NCBI GenBank assembly: GCA_002245135.1
Contig: NGBS01000651.1
Span: 1-27,115, forward strand
Direction of reading: 5' to 3'
Origin: Proteromonas lacertae
Lineage: Eukaryota > Sar > Bigyra > Opalinata > Proteromonadidae
Length of the DNA stretch: 27,115 nucleotides
The notes beneath the pieces were generated by a model. That model saw nothing but the letters and a program-made list of their open reading frames with translations, made no database searches and was not told the DNA's origin. Position numbers and translations under genes: made by a program. Of this stretch, positions 1-12,364 are shown in pieces; the stretch's first letter is position 1; each line of letters starts with the position of its first letter.

Positions 1-572
1 AAAAAGTGATTAGCAACCTATATTACATATAACTTCAGATTGAATATTTATTTATTTGATTCATGATAGAGAAATTAATACATATTCATTAGTATATTGA
101 AGAGAAAAATGAGAAAATAAAAAAAAGTAAAAGAAGTAAAAATACATGTAATTGTCATCTTTTAATGTAATTTTTATTATTTTGTGTAAAATATTATCAT
201 TTTGATTGTAATTAGTTATTTTAACTATTTTTGTATATAAACATGCATATATTGCTAATTGTATAGAATAATATTCATAGTATCATGTGTATATACATTT
301 AATGAAAAAGTAAATGATTTATACATTGATGATTAAGAAAAAAATTATAAAGAAGAAATGTGTGATGAAAATGATGAAATAATTACATTGTTAATATACG
401 AAAGTGATATAAAGAAGTTCAAAGATGATAATTTAGGAATAAATAGATTAGATAATGTTGAGGAATAAGAAGAGGTATTAGAAAAAGACAAGAAGAGAAG
501 AAGACAGTAAAGAGAAGTATTTTAATTGATTGAATTATGCGATGTTGTTATAAGCCATTAGGAGATTTATGC
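1..572. other. AT-rich region without a recognised gene
   Basis: No open reading frame of convincing length is present. A 37-codon plus-strand frame rich in Asp, Glu, Asn and Lys begins with the ATG at 358 and stops at 468. The same frame continues past it with scattered TAA and TAG codons. It may be the remnant of a gene, but nothing in it is recognisable. I see no RNA gene or promoter signal. Confidence 0.5.
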
Positions 573-1045
573 CGTTGGGAGATAAATGGGTTTTATAGAA
601 AATAATATGACAGTAGAGGGCTAGGTAGAGTTATATTCAAATATAATCTTATTTTGGTATATAAGCTACATTTGCGATATATTTTTATTTAAAGCTTCTG
701 GAGACAAAAAATTCATCACCTGAGATGAATAAGATGTGAAAAAAAAGATGTTAAGGTAATTAAAAAAGGAAAAATAAAAATTGAGTTCAAACCTCTTTCA
801 AGCCTATAATTTCAAATTCAATATTAAGTATAAAGAAATTAAAGTTATCTAATTCTAATCATTTTTAGCCTTAATTTCGTTTTCTACTATGCTACAGATG
901 TTTAATATTAAGTATAAACAAGCAGTGATACATATATAACTGAGTAACCAGAACAATAAAATATAAGTGTATTTTTGTAATATTTATGGGATTTAGATTA
1001 CGTTTATAACTTCAACGCAATCTAAAATCCATTTATCTCCCAACG
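573..1045. repeat. MITE-like element bounded by a 23-bp inverted repeat
   Basis: Bases 573-595 and 1023-1045 form an inverted repeat with 22 of 23 positions matching; each end begins CGTTGGGAGATAAATGG. The six bases outside it are TTATGC on the left (567-572) and TTATAC on the right (1046-1051), which could be a worn target duplication. The 473-bp body has no coding capacity. Next to the right end, GGATTTAGATT (990-1000) is nearly complementary to AATCTAAAATCC (1019-1030), so that end can fold on itself. Terminal repeats, small size and no gene are the usual features of a non-autonomous DNA transposon, but no second copy is present to prove it. Confidence 0.55.
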
Positions 1046-1300
1046 TTATACAACAAATGTATTTGATTTCATCATATATTTAACAAACAAATATTATTAA
1101 ACATTTAGAATATTAATTGATTAAACTACAAATCTTTATAGAATGTTATTTCACTAATAAAGATATAATATTCTACATCACTGAATTTGAATATATTATT
1201 AAATATAATAATATCATTTATATCAACAATTTTATCCAATGTAGTAATGCTTATATATTTGTATATTGTTAATGTAATTTTTGTAACATTTATTTCATTA
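1046..1300. other. AT-rich spacer
   Basis: Nothing recognisable lies between the MITE-like element and the transposase relic. The open reading frames are short and compositionally random. Confidence 0.5.
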
Positions 1301-3420
1301 TAATGGATTTGCGAATTATTTATTGACTTTATAATACCAAAATGAATATTTCTCCACTATGGAAGGATATAATTGAATAATAATGAATAGATGGAAATGT
1401 TTTAAAAAGGTCAGATATTGATCTAGAATCATTAATAACTAGATTATATTTTCTATTGATCTTCATTTTTTCATTATAATTATAAACATATATTTGGTTA
1501 ATTGATGATATTGTATTTAAGATTGATGTTTTTTGATGATTATTACTTATAGAGATGTTTTTTATTTGTTTATAACTTCTTTCATAAACACTTGTACTCT
1601 GGTGAATAAGCGGGCCTATATTAGACAAAATATTTAATTAAGTGAACCAAATCATGACAGGATGGAGTGAAGAATATATATAATTCCATAATATTTAAAT
1701 TAGTTACTAAAATGTCTTCCATCTTATTTAAAGTGATATTACTGAATTGATAGTTTAATGCATTATTTACTATATCTATGATGTTGAATAATCCATCATA
1801 AATCATTATTTCACTCTCTTTTTTAATTTTATTATCATTAGAGGTAGGATATATAAAAAGAAGTGGTTTTGTTCTATCATGTTATACTTTGTAAATTTAT
1901 TTAGCTGAAGATTGTAAAATGATGAAGATTGAGTATAACCATTTTAAATTGATTATTGTTGTATAAATTAATTATATTGTCTTTCATTTGATCATAAAAC
2001 CTATTAAAACAGTTGTTTATTGTATGCATCGCATCAAAAGTTATTAAGTTAATGTCATAGTAAATTAATGATCGAAAACTGCTTTGTATATCTTCTTTGT
2101 GTTGCTTTTTATTGAAAGTTCTTAAAAAATCTACTATATGAATAGTTATTAAATATATGGAATAGTCTTTTTTCTTTATATGATAAAATTGAGGATATAA
2201 ATTCTGATACTTCTTCTTATAAGCTCTCATTGAGTCTTTTATTTTTAATTTTTCTTCAACTACAACATTATTGATTATTTTATTAATAGTAATGATTTTG
2301 GTAGTTGCTGTGCAAGTTCTACAGAAAACTATTACCTACGAAATTATGTAATTTCATTAGTTTTATTATTCCAATCATATCACCTACTATACTTACCAAA
2401 TATATATATATTTGACACCTTCTACCTCTATACCTTTAATAAATATATTGTTTAATTCATCAACTACTAATTTTGTAATATCATTTATATATCATCATTA
2501 TTATATTTATTACTTGAAGTAATTTTACTGTCATTATAATTATTTAATACTTTGTATGATAAAACATTTACACTTTTTTTAATAAAGCTAAAGTGATTTA
2601 TTTCAACACCATCACTACTGATCTGTAACAAAATATGTCTGAAATTTTCTCTATTTACATCTAAATTATAAATGTTTTGTAATTGTTACTACTATAAATG
2701 CTCTTATATTTGCTTTTTTATTATTAATTGAATCATCAAATTTAATTATTTTCTTCTTCAACATTTTTCTAATCCCACTTTCAATTGTAATATAATTATT
2801 TTTGTCTGGTTTTTTAATCCTACTACCTTTTCAACATAATCTCGTAAAGGCTTGAATGTTTCTTTTTAAATGTAAATTCTTTATTGTTTCTATTGAGTTT
2901 AATTGTTTCAATAACTTATTTACTTTATCTTGAGATATAGAATTCTTCAGAAAGAAATAGTATAAGTATACCGATAATTTTTCTTTATCACTATCGCCAT
3001 TTCTACCTTCATATTCACTATCTCTCTATCATCATATAATACTGAATCATCTAATATTTCATCGTTATCATCATCATCATCACGAAAACCAACATATCCA
3101 TCATCATTACCATCTCTTCCATTTTCATCTACAGCTATTTCCTCTTCATCAGTCATTATTTCTAATTCAATTTCATCTCCATCATTACTATCTTCATCAT
3201 ATACATTATTATTTCTATTAGAAATGTCATTCTTTGTTATATTATTAAGAATATTATAATCTTCATCATTAGTATTATCATCATTGTCAGAACTATCTTG
3301 TTTCATCTTCATAACCATCTGACTGCAATATCATCATATTCGTTACTTATATTATTATTATCAACATCTATTCTTTTATTATGTGTGTATCTTCTCTATT
3401 AATTACTTTTTCTCTCTTTT
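1300..3420 (-). pseudogene. Decayed Tnp2/EnSpm-like (CACTA-type) transposase
   Basis: Several minus-strand fragments, read from high to low coordinates, follow the order of a Tnp2-type DDE transposase. First comes a very acidic stretch (3318-2947). Next is a region reading ISSDGVEI, with GDMIGIIKLMKLHNF followed by FCRTC at about 2400-2320, which resembles the Cys-containing region of this family. Then FDAMHTINNCFNRFYDQ (about 2030) matches the conserved D-x-MH motif. Finally FTPSCHDLVHLIKYF joins NIGPLIHQSTSVYERSYKQ at about 1660-1560, matching the C-terminal H-x-LHL ... GPL ... ERxNK region. The pieces lie in different frames with stops between them, so the gene is dead. Terminal repeats were not found and the element limits are unknown. 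The family call rests on remembered motifs and is moderate. Confidence 0.55.
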
Positions 3421-4507
3421 CTTTTTCCTCTTATTCATTACACTATCAATATTTATTTCATCTAGTGAAATATAATGAACTTTATCTTCTACAGAGTATT
3501 GAATAATGTACTTACCTTTTCTATATTCTTCATTAATTGTTCTTTAATTTTCAAAAAATCTAATACAGCTGATTTATTGTTTCTACTTGATCTTGTAACA
3601 TATCCTTTACTTGTATTGTATAATTATATGACAATATTCTATCAATTATTACATTTGTTAAATAATAAGGAAAATCAATTCTAATTGATTTACCAACCAA
3701 ATATTCCATATCTTCCACTGATTTTTACTAGTATAATTTCTTTGAATAAAAATGGATTGATAGAATCTAATACACAATAATTATATTTATTAATCTATAT
3801 CATTAATACTACTTACCATTTTTTTATTATAATTGATTGTTTTTCCCTTTATTACATTAAAACTTTTATAGAATTGAGGATAATATAATTTCTCTATTAT
3901 AACCTCTTCATTTGCTTCTTTATAATTTCTCTATCCAACTCTCCTATTACATCAATACATATTTTACACACTTTCCAAAATCTCTGTATTTATTATTAAT
4001 TCTTTATAACAATCAATTAACTTATAAAACAATGGTATATTCTTTCTACATTTGTAGTAATTACTTTACTGAAATATATAAAAGCAAGAAATAGAAAGTT
4101 ATCAATAACTTATCCATTATTACATCTTTTTCTATTATAGAAAAGAAAATCTTCATTTTTATATCTAATTTTGTCTTAAGTAATATTGAGCCACTTTTGT
4201 AGATATGAATTGATTTTTATAATTATAATAACATTAAATCTTAACAATGTAATGATGATGGATGGTTTGTCTGTTTGAAATATATATTTACTTTCTTATT
4301 ATTGTATATATTAATAATTCATCAATATTTGTGAATTCTTCATAAAAAACTACTCATAATATTTTGAGTATTTTCATTGAAATTATAAATAGTATCATCA
4401 ACTACCAACACGTTGTAAGAATTACTATAATAAACATCATCATGTATTATATAGGGTATAATTGAACTAGAATGTCTAAAAATTTCATATTTATATATAA
4501 ATATTAA
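3421..4507. other. Degraded sequence upstream of the transposase relic
   Basis: The minus strand has further short protein-like stretches and one intron-like segment (GTAAGT ... GTAG, 3536-3510). It could be the 5' part of the transposon relic or a separate dead gene. Short plus-strand hydrophobic frames at 3475-3684 and 3912-4094 look like by-products of composition. No function can be assigned. Confidence 0.35.
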
Positions 4508-4553
4508 TTCTCTTTTATTCTTTTTTATTCTTTTTTATTCTTTTTTATTTTTC
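4508..4553. repeat. Tandem repeat, 10-bp unit TTTTTTATTC
   Basis: About four to five head-to-tail copies of a 10-bp pyrimidine-rich unit, the first and last slightly imperfect. It lies in non-coding sequence. This is a simple minisatellite-like tract; no function is evident. Confidence 0.85.
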
Positions 4554-4581
4554 ATTATAAAGTAATATAATATATATCTAT

Positions 4582-4624
4582 ATAATAATAATAATAATAG
4601 TAATAGTAATAGCAATAGTAATAA
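4582..4624. repeat. Trinucleotide repeat, (ATA)n changing to (ATAGTA)n
   Basis: A run of ATA units passes into TAG/TAA-interrupted units. It is non-coding on both strands and lies 28 bp after the 10-bp tandem repeat. Confidence 0.85.
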
Positions 4625-4665
4625 GCCAAAGGGGGAAATAACCGTTATATTGCTACAGAGTATTC

Positions 4666-4698
4666 TTAAGTCATCCTGACAAATAGTCAGTGGCTTAG
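4666..4698 (+). other. Short stem-loop
   Basis: TAAGTCA (4667-4673) can pair with TGGCTTA (4691-4697), including one G-U pair. CTGAC (4676-4680) pairs with GTCAG (4686-4690). There is a two-base bulge and an AAATA loop. The surrounding 60 bases are more GC-rich than the neighbourhood. It could be part of a small RNA or a chance hairpin; the flanks show no snoRNA or tRNA signature. Confidence 0.4.
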
Positions 4699-5459
4699 GT
4701 ATCTATTATTACATTTATAATGGATGATGAGTATTAGTCACCATTATCTGTTTCTATTATAAAAACCATACATCAAATGTATAGGAAGCTTTTATTTTAC
4801 CTGTATATCAGTTTATAATAACACTAATTCAAATAATCATTAGCTAATGATACTTTTGCATATAACATATTCGGTGTTATCTTAGTTGTTGTAATATCCA
4901 ACCTAAATAAGAAACAAATCCAATTCGAACATTTACTACTGAATTAATAGTATAAACATGTGGAAGATTGTAATATTCTCTTAGGTTTATCATATTCTCT
5001 CTTCTCTTCACTTCCTATATTCACAATTTGCATAACCAAGTCGAAAAATTACTCACTATACTCATTCTACTCACATGATAGTAATTTGTTGTAACATTAG
5101 TATAAATACAATCACATATAAAATAATTCCTTGAATCTATTGAAATTTGATTTTTAGACAATAACTTATATAGCAATAGATTAATTTGCATATTTACTTT
5201 CTCTTAACCGCCTTTCACTTCACATTTTTACTTGGATATTTATTTTAAGCATCTTTATGTGAATCAAACATCAAATTGACATGTACACTATATATTATTA
5301 TCTATTCACTATAATAAAAATAATCTAAACTTATACATTCATTTAATTTCTCAAAACTTAAAAACTGAAACGAATATAATTTTTGAAATACACTTTAATT
5401 CTTTTTCTTCTGTTGTGTTATGAGTATATATAGTATATAATTTTATATAGAATATAACA
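4699..5459. other. AT-rich spacer without a recognised gene
   Basis: No sustained reading frame, repeat family or RNA motif is visible. The minus strand has a GTTCGAA core near 4930, but the bases around it do not form a tRNA T-arm. Confidence 0.45.
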
Positions 5460-7230
5460 ATGGCAGCACAAGTGTTGTTATTACAGATAAGAAATATACA
5501 AAACAATACAAAGAGCAGGAATTGATTATAATTGTTGAAGGAAGTATAATATTATCATATATGTTAATTAGATAATAGTTCTAATAATTAAAAATCAAAG
5601 ATATTATAACTAAGGGAAGAATTAAGAACATTTGAAGAAAAAAATACAACTATCATCTTTGATTTAGTCTGTCTTACTAAAGCTCATCAACTACATATAC
5701 AAACTTTTACCTTGTTAATACATTTGGCACTTTTGATGTACAACATATTATTCGAGTTATAAGTAGTAGGAAATTCAACTATTTCTGTTAATTTAGCATA
5801 TTGGTATTATAGCAATTATCATATATTTTATTATCTAAATTAGGTGTCAGACTAGGATAATTAGAATATAAACCAAGTTTACCATCAACGATTAATCCAA
5901 CAAATACAAATAAGTATAATTGTTATTATATATAAAATAGTAAAGTCTGATGATGAAGAAGCTAAGATGAATTAGTATATTTTTTATAATTATTTTTGTT
6001 AGGATGAATTATTAGGTATGTTTATTCAACAATTGGTGTGATTTCAGGTGTTGCCAAAACAGTAACTGTAGAAAAGACATATATCGTAAGTTCAACAATT
6101 CATTCGATGAGAACACGAAAATTAAGTATGATGATACGAATATTCTGATTTTATTTTATTTATTCATAGTAATTAAAAAACTTGGAAGCTTCTAAACCAT
6201 CTCCAATTCAAGAGTATTTAGCTGATGTTATTCTTGGATTAATTGATTAGAAACAGTTCAATCATTGTATTTATTGAATCAAGTTAATGATAATCCTATA
6301 TTTAAGAAGTATTTGATCTATTATTTACTCTATTAGTTTTTACTCCATTATATGAAAATAACATTTGGATTTGTATATAGTGGTATTATTGAGTTAGTAT
6401 ATCCAGTATTATTTTTATTATTTTATAATAGGTAAATGAATATATTCTTATAAGTATATTAGTATATTATTCTTATTTATATATTGTTAGTAGAGTATTG
6501 AATATAATTTCAATAATTCAAAGTATATTCTTATTTATATATTATCATTAGATGAATTGCATTAGAATTCCAGGTGAAGAACAGTAGAAACATCCAGTTT
6601 ATATATTATATTTATAATTAGAAAAAGTATAACTATTTTAGTATATTATATTTTATTATAGCTGTTTAGCATTGTACTAATCGATGAAAGGCAGAGAATA
6701 TCAGCAACTTGCATGTTAAGCTATACTGGTATGTTTTAATTTGTTATTATGTTTATAGATATTATAGATGATTATATAAGTATTATAGTTATTTTTATAT
6801 TTTAATAGTTATTTTATTAGAATAGCAACAGAATTCCAGGGGAGAAGAATATTGATTCAGTAATTTATCTATAATATATGTTATACAGTGTATTTATGGG
6901 GTTTAGCTATTCAGATTAACATAATAATACAGCATATAGTGCTGATATGAAAAATATTTTGATATCTTCTTAATTAGAAGCAATTAGTCAAAAATAGCAA
7001 TATGGCTCTATTTAACTACACACACATACATCAAAAATCACATAATATCATGATTACATTCAATTACCTAGTCAAAATTAATATCGTCCTTTCTGGAATA
7101 CTCCTATACTATACATATCGTATATAGGTAGTGATTACGTATAAAATTTATTAACATATTTCAGTCCCTATTAGCCAAATACGTGGTATTTAAAATCAGT
7201 ACAGTTCGAGATGTATTATAGTTTTTAAAG
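5460..7230 (+). pseudogene. Remnant of an unidentified intron-bearing gene
   Basis: The segment starts with an ATG and 21 open codons (MAAQVLLLQIRNIQNN...), then breaks. Several intron-like segments of the locally typical kind follow: 5542-5569, 5914-5940, 5974-6001 and 6015-6046. Between them are protein-like stretches in different frames, such as VAKTVTVEKTYI at about 6050, LEASKPSPIQEYLADVILGL at about 6187 and SLYLLNQVNDNPIFKKYL at about 6265. The last part (6836-7225) is relatively GC-rich. Many frame breaks and stops are present, so this looks like a host gene in decay or a badly called one. I do not recognise the family. Confidence 0.4.
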
Positions 7231-7492
7231 CTAATAAATGATATAAATCAAATAAAAATATATCAATGTTATTATTTATGTTTGTTGTTATTCAATTATA
7301 ATGTAACATATCAAAAACAGACGAATGACATGAAAGAGGTAATTATGAAACTAAGTATACTATGATAAAGCTCAAAGCATGATACATCGTTTGACAAATT
7401 TTTACTATTTTATTCCTTATAGTTATTGAGAAAAATCTATTTAAAGTCACAAAAAGCACTTAGAAAATTCTTATCGTGTAGTTTGATAAACA
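7231..7492. other. Spacer upstream of TIMELESS
   Basis: Non-coding AT-rich sequence between the decayed region and the first intact gene. No element stands out except the E2F-type site at its right edge. Confidence 0.5.
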
Positions 7493-7503
7493 TTGGCGCG
7501 AAA
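7493..7503 (+). promoter_or_regulatory. E2F/DP-type binding site
   Basis: TTGGCGCGAAA lies 27 bp before the TIMELESS start codon. Its reverse complement contains TTTCGCGC, a full match to the E2F consensus TTTSSCGC. CG-rich octamers are rare in this DNA, so chance is unlikely. TIMELESS acts in S phase, when E2F-controlled genes are expressed, so the placement makes biological sense. Function is inferred. Confidence 0.7.
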
Positions 7504-7530
7504 TTCATTTAATTGAAGTTGTGAGTGAGA

Positions 7531-10500
7531 ATGAATGAAATTTCTAATGAAGATCTACAACTAGTTGATAGACTAGGTGTTAATGAAGATCGAACAGTTG
7601 ATGGTGTTAAGGTAAAAGAATTTGTTGTTGGTGAGGAATGGAAGTATTGTACAAGAGATTTATCTAGGTATTCACAGTATATATAATTGAAATAGATATT
7701 TAAGAAGAGATAAACCTGAGAATTTAAGTTATTCTCGAAAATTAGGGTTTATGAGAGTAGTAGAAACTAAATTAATCCCATTGTCAATGAGGTATATAAT
7801 ATATATTATAAAATGTTGATAGTAACGAAGGTGATTTAGAAATTCAGAGTCAAGTAGCTAAATTAATATATTATCTAACATTACCACCAGAAATAGAATT
7901 AGAGGCACAATATAAAACAGAAGTGATAATATATCAGAGAAAGTACTTGTCATTTATCATTGAGAAGGTATTTATATCTATCTATATATGCTATTTATAG
8001 AAATACATATCGATAATGATGATGATTATGGGTAATGGATTAACTCCAAATGAAAAGGGTGAATATGATTATGAAGATATTAAAACTATCGATCTTATAC
8101 TTCATATATTTAGAAATTTATTACTTATTCCAAATGATCCAGATCCAAGTTCACTTCATCACTCTGTATATAGATATATATTAGTGTATGTTTATAGATT
8201 CATGAGAAATTAATAATAGAATTAAAGAAGGAATATGTAATAGATACAATCTGTTTAATTTGTGAAACTTTAGATATTTATAAACAGCCTACTTGGAATA
8301 TATTATTATTGGAAATCTTCACATTTTTGTTGAATAATTATGACACAAAATTGATAAGTATTTTTAATAACTTACAGAAGAAAGAAGAATTATCTGAAAA
8401 GAAAAGAATTCAAGAAGAAATGATGTTAAAAAGAATTGAAGAAGTTCGACAAGATGAGAGATTGAGCAATGAAATGAAAGAAGTAAAGATCAGACTAATT
8501 AGAAATGAGAAGAAAAATAACAATAAGCAAGTATATATTTTATGTATTAAATAATGTATAGAGTAATAAAGAACCAAGTCCATTATTGGCTTTATTGGCT
8601 AAAGAGAAACAACAACAGTCTTTAATTATGAATAATTTATCTTCAAGACATAGCAGATTTGGTGGTTTATTACAGAAGAAAACTGATATGGGAAATCAAT
8701 TGTTGAGTTTACAATCAGTTGTTAATAGAAATGGAATAATAGTATATATAATTTATAGTTTTGATTTATTCATTCTTATTAGAATCAAAAGCCAGTAACA
8801 TCAGTAAAGTATACAGCAAAAGTTGATGATGATAAAATGTATTTATCAAATGATTATTGTGAATGTGTTATTGAGATAACTGAACAGTTTTTGAATGATG
8901 CATTCTTTTCATTAATAACTCGTGTTGTGAATGATTTAAGGATCAATAATATGTATTAATTGTTATAATAATTTGTAATATGTATAGTGATTTAATTGGA
9001 GATAATGATCATAATAGATATATAATGTTATTGGATTATGTAACTGAGTTTTATCATTGTTTGATATTACAGAAACAAGGTTATGAACATAGACAAAAAG
9101 AGAATAATAACGATATAATCAATGAAAAGTGTAAGATACAATATACTCCAACAATCTTTGAAGAATTATTAAAAAAACCTATTGATTTTGATCGAGTGAA
9201 ACATTTATTCAGTAAACAGATTATATTATACCTCCAAAAGAGATTATTGTCATATTTAAATGATAAACAAAGACCAGTTGATGATATAGAAACAGTAATG
9301 AAGTTCTTCTATCATTACATTAGATTGTTAGTAGTAGTAAACAATGGAGAATATGGAAAATTAACAACAAAGACAAACGGATTATTAAGATACATTTATT
9401 CACAACAAATAGTGTGGAAAGTTCCAGAATTATTAAGAACTTCAACAATACAAAACTCATCAGAAGATTTTATAAGCAATTTGATACTAATAAGTGACTT
9501 GTTATTAGATAAAGGAGAGAAGTATTATAATGAAGGAAATATAACAATTCAACATGTATCAATGAAGAAGAAGAAAGATGGAACAAAACAAAGAGTTATT
9601 CATGAAAGTATTTTTGATTACACTCAATTTGTGGAATTATATATTCACTATAAAGTGTTAATAAAGTATATATATATATAATATCATTATTGTTTTTATT
9701 TATATTAATAATATAGTTATCGTGATTTGTTGATGAAATATTCTACCAATTTATATGTGTTGAATATATGCATATCAAAATTCATTTATAGAATATCAAC
9801 TTACAAAATATTTGAACAAACAATGGATACTGTGTTTTTCCATATCTCCTACTTAACATTATTCAACTCAATCATTCAAGATAGATTATTCAATGATAAT
9901 AAACAGAACAAATATATAATTGATGTTGTTAGGAATGTTGTTCATTCATTTTTCAAGTTTTCCAAAGATCATTATCCAATATATGCTGATTTGCTATTCT
10001 GGAAGAAATCTATTGTATTTTTATATAATATAGTTATTTTTAAATAGAGAGAATATGCTTATATTAGTAATGGCTATAAAGAACAAGAGAAACCAACATT
10101 ATTAAGTCTTTATAATGAAACAGAATACAATGATGATGAAATCGAGCAAAGAATTTGGAAAGAAGAAGAAATTGAGATACTGAAGAATAAATATGAAGAA
10201 ATGAAAGAGATTAATACTAGAGAAGAAATGTATATTATTATATATTCAATATATATAACTGAATAGTATTACAATGATCAGTAAAGAAGAAGGTCTTTCT
10301 TCTTACAACAGAAATGAGAATAGAATTGAAGTGAAATTAATGGAATTAGGATTAATAGAAAGAGTAGTAAAACATGTAGAAGTAGATTGGGATATACAAT
10401 CGAAAGAAATAGATCGTTGTTTAAGACATATAAGGAGATATCCAATGAGTGATGAATGGCTGAATAATATAGTATCTGAATTAGAGAATTGTTTGGAATA

Positions 10501-12211
10501 TAGAAAAGAGAAAGACAGTAATGATGATATTGATAATAATGAAGAAGAAGGAGATAAAATGAATGAAACTACATCATCTGATAGTTTATTGAATGATTCT
10601 ACAATAATTCCACCAAACAGTGTTAATACCAGTATAGATAATGAGAAGAATGATAATAATACAACAATTGATAAATCAACTGCAGAGTTTTTATCTGAAA
10701 TTAATGATGGAAATATTTCTATTCCTGTATCACCAATAAGAAGTTCACCATTAGATAATTCATTTGATAGTGAAGGTCCAACTCAAATTATTGCTCCACT
10801 TTCATCTCAAGAAGAAGAAGAAAAAGGTGAATATGGTAAAGTCAATAAAGAAACTGAGAGTTTAGATGATTCAATTGATAGTACATTTGCAACACAGCTA
10901 GTTGATGAAAGTGAAAGAAATGAAGAATATAAAAAAGAAGAAATAGAAGAAGAAGAGAAACTGAGAGAAGAAACTCAACCAATCTATGAGAAAAAAGAGA
11001 ATAGACAGGATGAATCATATGAAATACAAACTACAGCAACAGATATTCATACAGCAGATGAAAATGAAAAATCCAAATCACTACCAAAAGATCCATACGA
11101 AATGAAATTGACTGTTCCGACAATTGATAAGCATATAAACACATTGATTAGATTAATAGGATGTAATAAGAGTAATAATAAATGGATATTAGGTAATGAA
11201 GTTGATAATAAATTATTGAAAAATATAATAAGACAATTAAGTGGTAAATCTGAAGTAATAACATCAAAGAAAAGAAGAAAATTTGATGAGTTTATTGCTG
11301 ATGATGATGAGGTATTAGATTACTCTGATTCAGATGATGATGATAATTTATTACTTATGAAACCAAATAAAAAGAAAATAGAAGAAAATATGAAAAAGAA
11401 GAAAGTCAATAAAGAGAATGAATTGGAGAGTGATTCTGAAACTGAGAAAGAAATGAGTGATATTGATACTGATACAGAAGAAACAACATTGAAAGGATAT
11501 GATAGTGATATTCCAACAGATGATGAAGAACATAAAGAAGAAATACAAAAGAAAGTGAAGAAGTATAAAATGAAATTATTAGAGAAGAATGTAAAGAAAA
11601 CAAAAGTAGAAAAGAAACGAAAGAGATATGAATTATCTGATAATCCAGAATTACCATTACCAAAGAAAATAAAGAGAAAATCGCTCCAACAATCACCATT
11701 AAAGAGATTAGATAAGAAAGGTAAATTTAGTAAAGTATTTGATGATGATGAAGATTTGAGTGATTTATCAGAAGATGAAGTGAAAATTGGTAATAATAAT
11801 GGCAATATGATTCTATCACAACCTCCAACTCAACAACAACAACAACAAGAGAATGAAGTTAGTAGTAGTGATGATGAAATTATAAGAATATCTCCGAAAC
11901 GAAAGAGAAATAGTAAAGATAACTCAAATAAAAGATTAATCAAAAAAGCAAAGAAGAATAACAATAATGATGAGAATGATATATTGAGTGATAATGAAGA
12001 TAATAGCATTATCACTCCTCCAAAGAAACTATCTAAATTACATCATTCTCAAAAACCTACAATCAACAACGATGACGATGATATTGAAAATCTAGATGAT
12101 GATGATGAAGATGATTTTGGGAGTAATATTTCTTCAAAAACCAAAAATGTTGTTGAATTAAACGAACCATCATCAATAGGCGATATTTCTGAAGATATAA
12201 CTTCTGATTGA
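7531..12211 (+). CDS. TIMELESS: Timeless/Tof1/Swi1 replication-fork protection protein
   Basis: Eleven exons: 7531-7667, 7696-7791, 7823-7967, 8001-8165, 8198-8530, 8562-8741, 8783-8952, 8988-9665, 9717-10014, 10048-10229, 10267-12211. Joined, they give an unbroken 1,442-residue protein. Introns are 28-51 bases, GTAT...TAG. The N-terminal Timeless domain shows DLSRYLRRDKPENLSYSRK, then GFMRVVETKLIPL, and the family signature SRHSRFGG near residue 320. LLFWKKS and a Myb-like WKEEEIEILKNKY segment followed by a GL-ending helix (exons 10-11) match the middle of the family. The last 500 residues are low complexity with alternating acidic and Lys/Arg-rich stretches, as in other Timeless proteins. 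The family pairs with Tipin/Csm3 and travels with the replisome, pausing forks and supporting checkpoint signalling. The start is the first ATG after the E2F site. The stop is TGA. Confidence 0.93.
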
Positions 12212-12364
12212 GAATAGATACAGTCAATAAAAACAATTAATTTGTATTTTTTATTTCAACTGTTGATAATACTGTTCCAAAAATAATAATATTTATTACC
12301 GTTTTTCTTCATTTATTTTTGTCAGTTATAGTGATTTTTCAAATCCCTTCGTGTTTTATAAATC

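Noticed and set aside
3475-4094. Hydrophobic plus-strand open frames
   Set aside because: Composition is what random AT-rich DNA gives, and the minus strand here carries better coding remnants.
4699-4860. C/D-box snoRNA suggested by GGATGATGAG at 4723
   Set aside because: No CTGA D box or terminal stem lies at a suitable distance downstream.
11320-12015. Minus-strand open frames opposite the TIMELESS tail
   Set aside because: They are Ser/Phe/Leu-rich mirror images of the Glu/Asp/Lys codon runs on the plus strand and have no independent coding character.
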